Shown here in pieces: positions 40,151 through 48,964 of a DNA stretch of 64,000 nt; the stretch's first letter is position 1; the number at the start of each line of letters is the position of its first letter. This DNA comes from Streptomyces longisporoflavus (GTDB lineage Bacteria > Actinomycetota > Actinomycetes > Streptomycetales > Streptomycetaceae). The notes under the pieces were generated by a model. The model was not told the DNA's origin. It saw only the letters and a program-made list of their open reading frames with translations, and searched no databases. The position numbers were made by a program, and so were the translations under genes. The stretch lies in contig NZ_BMTR01000016.1 of assembly GCF_014649775.1 (NCBI RefSeq), positions 124,001-188,000 on the forward strand, read 5' to 3'.

Positions 40151-41404
40151 TCATCTCGCCAGGGGTGTCAGTCTTTCTGGGCCGCTTGACATGTCTTCTC
40201 GGAGTTTTTTGTGGAGGAGTTGGTCCTCGATCGTGAGGCCGGCGGGGCCCATTCTCGGGGGGATTCCGCTGATGGCCTTGCCGGGGGACTGGGGCGGTTC
40301 GTAGTGCGTGGGGGCCGTTCTGAGGGTCAGGGCCGTCGCGCCGACGATCAGGGCCGTGAAGGCGATCGCCGCGCGGGTCCAGAAGCGGGCGCGCCGTTCG
40401 CTCCCGGTGCGTACCCGGCCCGGGTTCGGGGGCCGCAGTTTCTCCGCGCCGCAGAGTTCGCCGAGGCGCTGGTGCAGGGCTTCGGGCGTCGGTACCTGCT
40501 CGGGGAGCTTCTCGGCGATGACGTCGCGGGCATTCATCAGCCGGTTGGCCGTCGCGGGGGTGCTCGCCTCGGTCTCGGCCGCGGTCTCGGGCAGGTCGAG
40601 CCCGACGCCGTCGTAGAGCAGCAGGGTGCGGCGCTGCGCGGGCGGCAGGCTCATCAGCACCTTGAGGAAGGCGCGGTCGGCGGGCGCGGCGGGCGGGGCG
40701 TCCGGATGGCGGAGGGTGGGGCGCAGGCGGTGCCAGGGGGACATCGCGTACTCGTACGCCGCCGCGCGCACCCAGCTCTCGGGGTCACGGTCGACGGCGA
40801 CCTCGGGCCAGCGCTGCCAGGCGAGCTGGAAAGCCCGCTCCACGGATTCCTGGGCGAGGGTGCGGCGCCCGGTGAGGAGATAGGTCTGGCGTACGAGGCC
40901 GGGGGCGCAGGTCGAACAGAGGGCGTCGAAGGCTTCGGCGGGAGTCGGGGCCGGGGTCGGGGTCGGGGTTGGGGTTGGGGTCGGAGTGACGGCGGTCGCC
41001 GGCGCGACGGGGCCGGGGCGGGCCGCCGGGCTGTTCATCGCGGCGCCGACCGGGATGCGTGCGGGGGATTTGCCGCCCTTCGTGTCGAGGGCGGGCGGCA
41101 GATCATCGGTCCAGCTGTTACGCCGCGTCGAACGTTTGCCCGCGAGGGAGAGCTCGTTCGCGATCTCGGCAAGCAGCTCTGCATACGCGACCCGTCTGCG
41201 GCCGCGCGGCGTCGAGCGGCCCGACTCCCAGGAGCGGACCGTCTCCCGTGAGACGCCCATCTTCGCGGCGATCTCGGCCTGGCTGAGGGATTTCGCCGCA
41301 CGCAGGCGCCGGCGTTCCTTCGGGGGCGGCAGCGGAGGGGGTCCCCCCTGGCCGGCCTGGGCGAGCGTGGTCGGGCGTTTGGGGGCGGCAGGGCTCTGGG
41401 TCAT
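40151..41404 (-). CDS. HTH (XRE) plus sigma-70-like domain protein with C-terminal transmembrane helix
   Basis: 417-residue composite regulator. Residues about 30-75 form an XRE helix-turn-helix (AAKSLSQAEIAAKMGVSRETVRSWESGRSTP). A TPTPTPTPTPAPTP linker leads to a region resembling ECF sigma factors: a sigma2-like segment (VRQTYLLTGRRTLAQESVERAFQLAWQRWPEVAV) and a sigma4-like segment (MSLPPAQRRTLLLYDGVGLDLPETAAETEAS). A helix FWTRAAIAFTALIVGATALTL near residue 345 anchors it in the membrane, leaving a short outer tail. The sigma-like parts may be degenerate, so it may be a membrane-tethered DNA-binding protein rather than an active sigma factor. GGAGAG before the ATG. Confidence 0.78.
   Translation of the reverse strand: MTQSPAAPKRPTTLAQAGQGGPPPLPPPKERRRLRAAKSLSQAEIAAKMGVSRETVRSWESGRSTPRGRRRVAYAELLAEIANELSLAGKRSTRRNSWTDDLPPALDTKGGKSPARIPVGAAMNSPAARPGPVAPATAVTPTPTPTPTPTPAPTPAEAFDALCSTCAPGLVRQTYLLTGRRTLAQESVERAFQLAWQRWPEVAVDRDPESWVRAAAYEYAMSPWHRLRPTLRHPDAPPAAPADRAFLKVLMSLPPAQRRTLLLYDGVGLDLPETAAETEASTPATANRLMNARDVIAEKLPEQVPTPEALHQRLGELCGAEKLRPPNPGRVRTGSERRARFWTRAAIAFTALIVGATALTLRTAPTHYEPPQSPGKAISGIPPRMGPAGLTIEDQLLHKKLREDMSSGPERLTPLAR
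40941..40984 (-). repeat. G-rich hexamer repeat encoding a Thr-Pro linker
   Basis: Plus-strand GGGGTC/GGGGTT hexamers in tandem (seven GGGG runs) encode the TPTPTPTPTP linker on the other strand. The G-runs could form a quadruplex. Confidence 0.75.
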
Positions 41405-41562
41405 GTGGGACTCTCCGCGCCGTGGGCCGTGGGCCTTCGTGCGGCGGGCGGCCGGGCGCGACTGACCCGTCGTACGAAAAAGTACATAAACGTATATTGG
41501 GCGACACATCCGATATTCGCCTGTTACGGGGAGAAAGCGCGTGTCGTTGGGAGCATGGCGGC

Positions 41563-43458
41563 GTGACTCAAATCACCGACCGCAGCTCACCGTTGCCGCC
41601 CATCGGGCCACTGATCGAGCGGGCGCGCGACCGCTCACCCGGACTGGCGACATGCCTCTTCGGAGGGGCTGTCGCGGCGGGCCTCGGGCTCGGCTCGTGC
41701 GCCGTCCTGGTGATGGTCCTCTGGATCAGCTCGCCCTATCCGGACAGCGGGCTCAGCGGGGCGCTGCATGTCGCCGCCGCGGTGTGGCTGCTCGCCCACG
41801 GCACGGAGCTGATCAGGGCGGACACGCTCACCGGGGCGCCGGTGCCGCTCGGCGTCGCGCCCATGCTCCTGATGGTCCTTCCGGGCTGGCTGGCGCACCG
41901 GGCGGCGCGGGACGCGGCGGATCCCGAGGAGCGCGGGATGGCGCCGCGGACCGCGTGGTGCGGGGTGGTCGGCGGATACCTCCTCGTCGGCGTCACCGCG
42001 ACGCTCTACGCGGCCGGCGGTGAGCTGCGGCCGTTGTGGCCGAGCGTGGTCCTGCATCTGCCGCTGCTCGTCGGGGTCGCGGCGGCGGTGGGGATCTGGA
42101 CCGGGCTGGGCCGGCCCGGCGGTCCGCTGCCCCTCCTGGTACGGGTGGGTCTTCGCGCGCTGCCGCCGGGTGTACGTCCCTTCTTCGTACGTCGATACGT
42201 CCGTGCCGTCACCCGGGCCGGAGCGGCGGGGACGTTGGTGCTCGTCGGCGGGGGAGCGTTGCTGGTCGCGTCGTCGCTCGTGCTGCACGGCGGACTGGTG
42301 AGGGCGTCGTTCGCGCAGGCCACGGACGTGTGGTCGGGGCGCTTCGCGGTGCTCCTGCTGGCCATGGCGCTGGTGCCGAACGCGGCGGTGTGGGGCGCGG
42401 CGTTCAGCCTCGGGCCCGGTTTCACGCTGGGCGCCGGGAGCGCGGTGGGGCCGCTTGCCGTGACCGCGGGCCCGACCCTGCCCGCGTTTCCGCTGCTCGC
42501 GGCGGTACCGGCGGAGGGTCCCGGGTCGCCGTTGGGGTGGGCGGCGGGGGCGGTGCCGTTGGCCGCGGGGGTGGCGGTCGCCCGGGTCACGGCGCTGGCG
42601 GCGGCGCCTGTCCTCGGCCGGCGCGAACGGGCGTGGTCATGGAGGCGTACGGCGCTGGTGGCGCTGGCGGCGGCGGTGCTGTGCGGGCTGCTGGTGGCGG
42701 TCCTCACGGGGCTTGCGGGCGGTCCGCTGGGGGTGGCCGCTCTGGCCGACTTCGGGCCCACGTGGTGGCAGACGGGGCCGGCGGCGTTGGGGTGGGCGGG
42801 GGTGGTGGGGGTGCCGGGTGCGTTGCTCGCCCGGATGTGGCGCATGCATCCCCGGCGCTTGAAGCCGCCGCGGCCGCCGCGCTTCAAGCGGCGTCGGGCC
42901 AAAACGTCCCGGAGGTCCCTGGCGGCCCGGACGCCTCGGACGCAGCAGCAGCAGCGGCGGGGCGGGCGGGTGCTGGGGTGGGTTCGGCTGCGGCGGGCTG
43001 GGGCGGGGGCTGGGGCGAGGGGGGTGCCACTGCGGGGTGACTCGGGCGGGGGTGCTGCGCCCGGGGGCACTTCAGCCGGGGCCGCCGTGCCCGGGGCTGT
43101 GCGGGGGGCCTCTGCGGCCAGGACCAGCCCGTCCGGGGGCACACGTGACGAACCGGAGGGGGACGCCCCGGCCCGGGGCGGGGGGCGCTGGGGCCGGCTC
43201 AGGTTGCCGAAGCCGCGCGTTCCACGGCTGCGGGTCTCGCGTCTGCGTCGGCCGCAGTTGCCGCGGCTCCAGAGCCCGCCGGCCGCCCCGGTGCCGGTGG
43301 ACTCGGAGCCGTTCGAGCCGTACGACTTCCTGCCGGACGCACCGGCGGTGGATACGACGGACTGGGGCGTGGCGGACTGGAACGACGAAGCGTCCCGCGA
43401 GGCTCGCTGGGCCGCGCTGCGGGACGGGAACGGGGAGCGGCCGCCGCCGGGGGTATGA
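41563..43458 (+). CDS. DUF6350 family integral membrane protein
   Basis: 631-residue polytopic membrane protein with about ten hydrophobic segments between residues 25 and 430 (for example CLFGGAVAAGLGLGSCAVLVMVLW, VPLGVAPMLLMVLPGWLAHRAAR, AVLCGLLVAVLTGLAGGPLG). The pattern matches DUF6350 (cell-division-associated membrane protein family of actinobacteria). The C-terminal 200 residues are cytosolic, very basic and Pro/Gly-rich, ending in an acidic YDFLPDAPAVDTTDWGVADW. GTG start with GGGAG upstream. Divergent from the HTH-sigma-like gene across an AT-rich region (41473-41520) that should hold both promoters. Confidence 0.8.
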   Translation: MTQITDRSSPLPPIGPLIERARDRSPGLATCLFGGAVAAGLGLGSCAVLVMVLWISSPYPDSGLSGALHVAAAVWLLAHGTELIRADTLTGAPVPLGVAPMLLMVLPGWLAHRAARDAADPEERGMAPRTAWCGVVGGYLLVGVTATLYAAGGELRPLWPSVVLHLPLLVGVAAAVGIWTGLGRPGGPLPLLVRVGLRALPPGVRPFFVRRYVRAVTRAGAAGTLVLVGGGALLVASSLVLHGGLVRASFAQATDVWSGRFAVLLLAMALVPNAAVWGAAFSLGPGFTLGAGSAVGPLAVTAGPTLPAFPLLAAVPAEGPGSPLGWAAGAVPLAAGVAVARVTALAAAPVLGRRERAWSWRRTALVALAAAVLCGLLVAVLTGLAGGPLGVAALADFGPTWWQTGPAALGWAGVVGVPGALLARMWRMHPRRLKPPRPPRFKRRRAKTSRRSLAARTPRTQQQQRRGGRVLGWVRLRRAGAGAGARGVPLRGDSGGGAAPGGTSAGAAVPGAVRGASAARTSPSGGTRDEPEGDAPARGGGRWGRLRLPKPRVPRLRVSRLRRPQLPRLQSPPAAPVPVDSEPFEPYDFLPDAPAVDTTDWGVADWNDEASREARWAALRDGNGERPPPGV

Positions 43459-43675
43459 GGCGGCGCCGTTGGCACTCGGCTGGAGCGGCGCATGTTCCTG
43501 GCGTTCCCGGCGTTCCCGGTTGCCTGTCGCTGGCCACGTGGCCTTGGCTCGCCCCACTTTCGCCGCCCCGCCCAACCCCGCCGCGAAGCGGCGACCAGGC
43601 GAAGCCAACGCAACAGACGGAACCCCGCCCAAGGCCCGAGGCCCAGACCCCCCGCTCAAGGCCCAGGGGCCAGAA

Positions 43676-44515
43676 TCACTCTCGTTCTTCCAGCAACGGC
43701 CGCAGCTGTTCAGGCAGAAGGTCGCTGCATTCCTGTTCCGACTGGCTTGTCAGGGCGTCGCTCACGCACGTGTAGTAGTCGCGGTACACCAGCTGCGCGG
43801 CGAACGTCGCCGCCACCATCGCCAGTGCGAGCGACGCCGTCACCAGGCCGCTGATCGCCGCCGTCCGCTGCGGCTTCGAGCTCGCGGGGTCAGCCACCGG
43901 CTTCTGCGTGGCCGGAGCCGTCGGGTCCGGCTGCTTCGGCTTCGCCCGCAGCGAGCTGATGCCCCAGTTCAGCGCGAGCGCGCCCAGGAGCAGGGCGACG
44001 TACCGCCAGCCGAAGAGGGCGAAGAAGAAGGCCCACATGCCGGAGAGCAGGGCGTACCGGGCGCGGCGCTGGGCCGGGTCGGTCGGGTCCCAGCGCATGC
44101 CGCCGCCGTTGCCGCCCCCCGAGCCGGACCCGGAGGGGCCCTCGGGGCCCTGTTGGCCGGGCCGCTCGCCGAAGCCGCCGCCCTGGGAACGCCCCGGCTG
44201 CCGGTCGCTCCACTGGCTGCCCCAGGGAGAACGCCCCCGGCCGTTCGAAGCGTCGCCCTCGCCCTCGCCGCCGTTGCCGGGGCGGGGGCGCCACGGCTGG
44301 TCCGGCGTTCCCTCCGGCGGCGGCGCGAAGGGGTTGTCTTCCTTCTCGCCCTTCTCGCCCTTCTCGTCCTTCTTCCCGGAGCCGCCCGAGTCCGAAGAGG
44401 AGCCCTGCGGCGGAGACGACGGGCGGCCGTCACGCAGCAGCGTCGAGCCGCGCTCCCCTCCGTGCGGCAACCCGAACGCGAAGGACAGCGGGAGGCGGAG
44501 GCTACGGTCCGGCAT
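43676..44515 (-). CDS. Membrane protein with disordered Gly/Ser/Pro-rich N-terminus
   Basis: 279-residue protein. Residues 30-140 are disordered (KKDEKGEKGEKED, long Gly/Ser/Pro runs). Three hydrophobic segments follow: LLSGMWAFFFALFGW, VALLLGALALNWGI and GLVTASLALAMVAATFAAQLVY, then an acidic C-terminus with two cysteines (YYTCVSDALTSQSEQECSDLL). Its ATG overlaps the stop of the small upstream gene (TGATG), so the two are coupled. No enzymatic motif. Confidence 0.78.
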   Translation of the reverse strand: MPDRSLRLPLSFAFGLPHGGERGSTLLRDGRPSSPPQGSSSDSGGSGKKDEKGEKGEKEDNPFAPPPEGTPDQPWRPRPGNGGEGEGDASNGRGRSPWGSQWSDRQPGRSQGGGFGERPGQQGPEGPSGSGSGGGNGGGMRWDPTDPAQRRARYALLSGMWAFFFALFGWRYVALLLGALALNWGISSLRAKPKQPDPTAPATQKPVADPASSKPQRTAAISGLVTASLALAMVAATFAAQLVYRDYYTCVSDALTSQSEQECSDLLPEQLRPLLEERE

Positions 44516-44712
44516 CAGGTGTGCGTCTTCCCCTTGGTCGAGCGAGCTTCGTAACGGTTGTCCAGCAGTGCGCCGAGCAGTTCGGCCGCCCGGTCAACCG
44601 TGCAGCAGCCGCCCAGTCGGTCGAGCAGTTCAGCCGCCCGGTTCAGCCGAGCAACCAGCCGACCGACAGGCCGGACAGTGGACTGAACGGCTTCCGGACG
44701 GTGTGACGTCAT
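44515..44712 (-). CDS. Small helical protein coupled to the downstream membrane-protein gene
   Basis: 65-residue frame starting MTSHRPEAVQSTVRP and continuing as an amphipathic helix-rich chain (RLVARLNRAAELLDRLGG, VDRAAELLGALLDNRYEAR). Support comes from its one-base overlap (TGATG) with the next gene and a -10-like TAGCGT about 20 bases before the ATG. There is no clear Shine-Dalgarno. Function unknown; perhaps a regulator or stability factor of the coupled membrane protein. Confidence 0.55.
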   Translation of the reverse strand: MTSHRPEAVQSTVRPVGRLVARLNRAAELLDRLGGCCTVDRAAELLGALLDNRYEARSTKGKTHT

Positions 44713-44787
44713 GTGACGTCTTGGTGCAGACGCTACCTTCCGGCCGCGCCCCCGTCCCGTGAGGGGCCGCACCGTGTGCCGGTATCG

Positions 44788-44815
44788 TTGCTGACGGTCG
44801 GCGGCTTCGTAGAGT
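44788..44815 (+). promoter_or_regulatory. Probable purNH promoter
   Basis: TTGCTG (44788-44793) and TAGAGT (44810-44815) separated by 16 bases, about 70 bases before the purN start. Confidence 0.55.
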
Positions 44816-44886
44816 TCCCCGTATCGCGAGGCGCGAAGCTTTCGTACGACCGTACAAAGACGCACCTCCCGAGAAAGGGCCCCGCT

Positions 44887-45516
44887 GTGGCCAAGAGCCC
44901 TGTGGCCAAGCGCCTCGTCGTGCTGGTCTCCGGATCAGGTACGAATCTGCAGGCTCTGCTCGACAAGATCGCGACGGACGGTGCGGCGGGCTACGGCGCC
45001 GAGATCGTCGCGGTCGGCGCCGACCGCGACGGCATCGTGGGTCTGGAGCGCGCCGAGAGCGCCGGGATTCCCACCTTCGTCTGCCGGGTGAAGGACCACG
45101 CCACGCGTGACGAGTGGGACGCGGCGCTCGCCGAGGCGACCGCCGCGTACGCGCCCGATCTGGTCGTGTCGGCGGGGTTCATGAAGATCGTGGGGAAGGA
45201 ATTCCTCGCACGGTTCGGCGGCCGGTTCGTCAATACGCACCCCGCCCTGCTGCCCAGCTTCCCCGGGGCCCACGGCGTGCGCGACGCGCTCGCGTACGGC
45301 GCGAAGGTCACGGGATGCACCGTCCACTTCGTCGACGACGGCGTCGACACCGGCCCGATCATCGCCCAGGGCGTGGTCCCGGTCGGGGATGAGGACGACG
45401 AGAGCGCTCTGCACGAGCGCATCAAGGAAGTCGAGCGAAGGCTGCTCGTCGATGTCGTGGGGCGTCTGGCCCGCAACGGCTACCGCATTGAGGGACGAAA
45501 GGTACTTATCCCGTGA
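44887..45516 (+). CDS. purN: Phosphoribosylglycinamide formyltransferase
   Basis: 209-residue enzyme transferring a formyl group from 10-formyl-THF to GAR in de novo purine synthesis. The start KRLVVLVSGSGTNLQALLD is diagnostic; the catalytic Asn-His-Asp set lies in FVNTHPALLPSFPGAHGVRDAL and VDDGVDTGPIIAQ. GTG start preceded by GAAAGGG. The last four bases overlap purH (GTGA), so the two purine enzymes are made together. folD, which supplies the folate pool, lies 2.5 kb away. Confidence 0.97.
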   Translation: MAKSPVAKRLVVLVSGSGTNLQALLDKIATDGAAGYGAEIVAVGADRDGIVGLERAESAGIPTFVCRVKDHATRDEWDAALAEATAAYAPDLVVSAGFMKIVGKEFLARFGGRFVNTHPALLPSFPGAHGVRDALAYGAKVTGCTVHFVDDGVDTGPIIAQGVVPVGDEDDESALHERIKEVERRLLVDVVGRLARNGYRIEGRKVLIP

Positions 45517-47081
45517 CCGCCGAAGGTACGCAGGGTTCGCAGCGCCCCATCAAGCGCGCGCTCATCAGCGTCTATGACAAGACCGGGCTCGAGGAGCTCG
45601 CGCGCGGTCTTCACGAGGCCGGCGTCGAGCTCGTCTCGACCGGTTCGACCGCCGCGAAGATCGCCGCCGCCGGGGTGCCCGTCACCAAGGTCGAGGAGCT
45701 CACCGAATTCCCCGAGTGCCTGGACGGCCGGGTCAAGACGCTGCACCCGCGCGTGCACGCCGGGATCCTCGCCGACCTGCGCCTCGACGACCACCAGCGC
45801 CAGCTCGCCGACCTCGGCATCGAGCCGTTCCAGCTGGTCGTCGTGAACCTCTACCCCTTCAAGGCGACCGTCGCTTCGGGTGCCACGCCCGACGAGTGCG
45901 TGGAGCAGATCGACATCGGCGGCCCCTCGATGGTCCGCGCCGCCGCCAAGAACCACCCCTCGGTGTCGGTCATCACGAGCCCCGACCGGTATGCCGACGT
46001 GCTCGCCGCCGCCCGCACCGGCGGTTTCGACCTGCCCGCGCGCAAGCGCCTGGCTGCCGAAGCGTTCCGCCACACCGCCGAGTACGACCTCGCGGTCGCC
46101 TCCTGGTTCGCCGATGACTACGCCGCCGACAGCTCGGACTTCCCCGAGTTCATCGGCAGCGCGTACACGCGCAAGAACGTCCTGCGCTACGGCGAGAACC
46201 CGCACCAGGGCGCCGCTCTCTACGTCGACGGCAACGGCGGCCTCGCGGAGGCCGAGCAGCTGCACGGCAAGGAGATGTCGTACAACAACTACACGGACAC
46301 GGACGCCGCGCGCCGTGCCGCGTACGACCACGACGACCCCTGCGTCGCGATCATCAAGCACGCCAACCCCTGCGGCATCGCGATCGGTTCGAACGTCGCC
46401 GAGGCGCACCGCAAGGCGCACGCCTGCGACCCGCTCTCCGCGTTCGGCGGCGTGATCGCCGTCAACCGCCCGGTCTCCAAGGAGATGGCGGAGCAGGTCG
46501 CCGACATCTTCACCGAGGTCATCGTCGCGCCGGAGTACGAGGACGGCGCCCTCGAAGCCCTCACCAAGAAGAAGAACATCCGTGTCCTGCGCTGCCACCA
46601 GGCGCCGTCCAACGCGGTAGAGGTCAAGCAGATCGACGGCGGCGCGCTGCTCCAGGTCACCGACCGCCTCCAGGCCGACGGCGACAACCCCGCCAACTGG
46701 ACGCTCGCCACGGGCGACGCCCTGAACGCGGGCGAGCTCGCCGAACTGGCCTTCGCCTGGAAGGCGTCACGCGCGGTCAAGTCCAACGCGATCCTGCTCG
46801 CCAAGGACGGCGCCTCGGTCGGCGTCGGCATGGGGCAGGTCAACCGCGTCGACTCCGCGAAGCTCGCCGTCGAGCGGGCCGGCGAGGAGCGCGCGCACGG
46901 CGCCTACGCCGCCTCGGACGCGTTCTTCCCGTTCCCCGACGGCCTGGAGATCCTGACCGCCGCGGGCGTCAAGGCCGTGGTGCAGCCCGGCGGTTCGGTC
47001 CGTGACGAGCTGGTCGTCGAGGCCGCGAAGAAGGCGGGCGTGACGATGTACTTCACGGGCACGCGCCACTTCTTCCACTGA
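45513..47081 (+). CDS. purH: Bifunctional AICAR formyltransferase / IMP cyclohydrolase
   Basis: 522-residue enzyme for the last two steps of IMP synthesis. The N-terminal MGS-like cyclohydrolase domain starts IKRALISVYDKTGLEELARGLHEAGVELVSTGSTA with VKTLHPRVHAGIL; the C-terminal transformylase domain contains NNYTDTDAARRAAYD, AIIKHANPCGIA and AFAWKASRAVKSNAI. GTG start overlaps purN. The 3' end, including the stop codon, is repeated twice more downstream in 18-bp steps, giving three in-frame TGA codons. Confidence 0.97.
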   Translation: MTAEGTQGSQRPIKRALISVYDKTGLEELARGLHEAGVELVSTGSTAAKIAAAGVPVTKVEELTEFPECLDGRVKTLHPRVHAGILADLRLDDHQRQLADLGIEPFQLVVVNLYPFKATVASGATPDECVEQIDIGGPSMVRAAAKNHPSVSVITSPDRYADVLAAARTGGFDLPARKRLAAEAFRHTAEYDLAVASWFADDYAADSSDFPEFIGSAYTRKNVLRYGENPHQGAALYVDGNGGLAEAEQLHGKEMSYNNYTDTDAARRAAYDHDDPCVAIIKHANPCGIAIGSNVAEAHRKAHACDPLSAFGGVIAVNRPVSKEMAEQVADIFTEVIVAPEYEDGALEALTKKKNIRVLRCHQAPSNAVEVKQIDGGALLQVTDRLQADGDNPANWTLATGDALNAGELAELAFAWKASRAVKSNAILLAKDGASVGVGMGQVNRVDSAKLAVERAGEERAHGAYAASDAFFPFPDGLEILTAAGVKAVVQPGGSVRDELVVEAAKKAGVTMYFTGTRHFFH

Positions 47082-47120
47082 CGCCACTTGTTCTACTGAC
47101 GTCACTTCTTCCACTGAGCA
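47067..47120 (+). repeat. Three tandem 18-bp units spanning the purH stop codon
   Basis: CACTTCTTCCACTGACGC, then a copy with two changes, then a third copy, each carrying an in-frame TGA. The first copy is the actual end of purH. Confidence 0.9.
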
Positions 47121-47134
47121 AGTCCCGAACAGAG

Positions 47135-47169
47135 CGGTGGCCGCGCCCTTCCCGAGGGCGCGGCCACCG
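47135..47169. terminator. Intrinsic terminator after purH
   Basis: Perfect 15-bp stem (arm CGGTGGCCGCGCCCT), five-base loop, TT tail; shared with the convergent gene. Confidence 0.93.
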
Positions 47170-47185
47170 TTGCTTCGCTCTCGGC

Positions 47186-47812
47186 TCAGTAGCGAGGGCG
47201 GTTGAACCACGCGGTGCCGCTGGGCACGACCGGGGCGATCGTGATGATGACGGCGAAGGTGACCCAGATCAGCGGGCCGATGATGGCGGTCGCGAGACCG
47301 GAGTCGAGACCGATGAACAGCATGATCAGGCCGACGATGCCGCCGAGCGCGCCGTAGACGACGGTGGTGATCCGGACACCTTGGCCACCGCGGCTGAACT
47401 TCACGCCCAGCATGATGGAGAGGACCGCGAGCCCGCCCGCGATGAGAGCGCCGACGATCGCGATACCGGCCACGGCGTCCCCGGCCTCGCCCATGCCGGT
47501 GAGGCCCAGGTCCTCGCCGCTGTCACCGGCGTCGCTGGCGATCGCACCCACGTAGAGGTAGATGATCGCGAAGAGGATCTGCACCGCGGAGATCAGGAAA
47601 AGGAAGACGCGCGCGGTAACCAGGAGACCCGGCATCGACTGCTGCATCATGTTGCCGCCCGGGTAGCCGGGGTAGGCCGGCGGCTGCTGCGGGTAGCCGT
47701 AGCCCTGCTGCGGCGGGACGCCGGGAGGGGCCTGGGGGTAGCCATAACCGGGAGCGGCCGGGGGCTGCTGGGGCGGCTGCCCGTAAGGGTTGTTCGGGTC
47801 GCCGTAACTCAT
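47186..47812 (-). CDS. Proline/tyrosine-rich membrane protein
   Basis: 208-residue protein. The first 75 residues are a Pro/Gly/Tyr/Gln-rich cytosolic tail (YGQPPQQPPAAPGYGYPQ and similar), followed by four hydrophobic segments (VTARVFLFLISAVQILFAIIYLYVG, AVAGIAIVGALIAGGLAVLSIMLG, TTVVYGALGGIVGLIMLFIGL, IIGPLIWVTFAVIITIAPV). This layout is common in Streptomyces membrane proteins of unknown role. GGAGGAAG before the ATG. Divergent from folD. Confidence 0.78.
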   Translation of the reverse strand: MSYGDPNNPYGQPPQQPPAAPGYGYPQAPPGVPPQQGYGYPQQPPAYPGYPGGNMMQQSMPGLLVTARVFLFLISAVQILFAIIYLYVGAIASDAGDSGEDLGLTGMGEAGDAVAGIAIVGALIAGGLAVLSIMLGVKFSRGGQGVRITTVVYGALGGIVGLIMLFIGLDSGLATAIIGPLIWVTFAVIITIAPVVPSGTAWFNRPRY

Positions 47813-48078
47813 GGCGGTCTTCCTCCGTCGGGTAGTGCGGGGACGACGCGGCACATCACGGAGGAAAGTTCTACAGATGCGGTCCGTCCCCCCGACACTG
47901 CCCGCGGCACTGTGACGCATATCGTTCTTTAGGCCAGGCTTATTTGTCCAGCCGCATTCCCTATGTGTTGTGCAAGTGCAACAGAGCTGGTCAGCTCCCG
48001 GGACACAGCTGGGACACAGTCGGCTCGCGGCATCGCCCTGATTGGTACCGGGCAGGCCTCATCCGGGAAGATGGAGTC

Positions 48079-48945
48079 ATGACCGCCCAGATTCTCGATG
48101 GCAAGGCCACCGCAGCCGCGATCAAGTCCGAACTGACCGCCCGCGTGGCGGCCCTGAAGGAGCGGGGCCTGACGCCCGGCCTCGGGACTGTTCTGGTCGG
48201 TGACGACCCGGGCAGCCAGAAGTACGTCGCCGGCAAGCACCGCGACTGCGCGCAGGTCGGCATCGCCTCCATCCAGCGCGAACTGCCCGCCACCGCGACG
48301 CAGGACGAGATCGAGGCCGTCGTCCGCGAGCTCAACGACGACCCCGCCTGCACCGGCTACATCGTGCAGCTCCCGCTGCCCAAGGGCATCGACGAGAACC
48401 GCGTCCTCGAACTCATGGACCCGGCCAAGGACGCCGACGGCCTGCACCCGATGAACCTCGGCCGCCTCGTCCTGAACGAGCCCGCCCCGCTGCCCTGCAC
48501 GCCGTTCGGCATCATCACGCTCCTGCGTCAGTACGGCGTGGAGCTGGGTGGCGCCGAGGTCGTGGTCGTCGGCCGCGGTGTGACGATCGGCCGCTCGATG
48601 CCGCTCCTGCTCACCCGCCGCTCGGAGAACGCGACGGTGACGCAGTGCCACACCGGTACGCGCGACCTGTCCGCGCACCTCAAGCAGGCCGACATCATCG
48701 TGGCCGCCGCGGGCGTCCCGCACCTGATCAAGCCCGAGGACGTGAAGCAGGGCGCCGCGGTCCTGGACGTCGGCGTCTCGCGCGACGAGACCGGCAAGAT
48801 CGTCGGCGACGTGCACCCTGGTGTCCGCGAGGTCGCGGGCTGGATCTCGCCGAACCCCGGCGGCGTCGGCCCGATGACCCGCGCACAGCTGCTCGTCAAC
48901 GTAGTCGAGGCGGCCGAGCGCGCCGCGTCCGCCGCCGCGAGCTGA
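48079..48945 (+). CDS. folD: Bifunctional methylenetetrahydrofolate dehydrogenase / cyclohydrolase
   Basis: 288-residue enzyme interconverting 5,10-methylene- and 10-formyl-THF. Signature blocks are GLGTVLVGDDPGSQKYVAGKHRDC (catalytic Lys), GYIVQLPLPKGID, ACTPFGII-like PCTPFGIITLLRQY, VVVGRGVTIGRSMPLLL and NPGGVGPMTRAQLL. It provides formyl groups for PurN and PurH encoded just upstream. ATG with GGAG close by. Followed by a DUF3017 gene 19 bp away. Confidence 0.97.
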   Translation: MTAQILDGKATAAAIKSELTARVAALKERGLTPGLGTVLVGDDPGSQKYVAGKHRDCAQVGIASIQRELPATATQDEIEAVVRELNDDPACTGYIVQLPLPKGIDENRVLELMDPAKDADGLHPMNLGRLVLNEPAPLPCTPFGIITLLRQYGVELGGAEVVVVGRGVTIGRSMPLLLTRRSENATVTQCHTGTRDLSAHLKQADIIVAAAGVPHLIKPEDVKQGAAVLDVGVSRDETGKIVGDVHPGVREVAGWISPNPGGVGPMTRAQLLVNVVEAAERAASAAAS

Positions 48946-48964
48946 AACGGGAAAGGGTGTGCCC

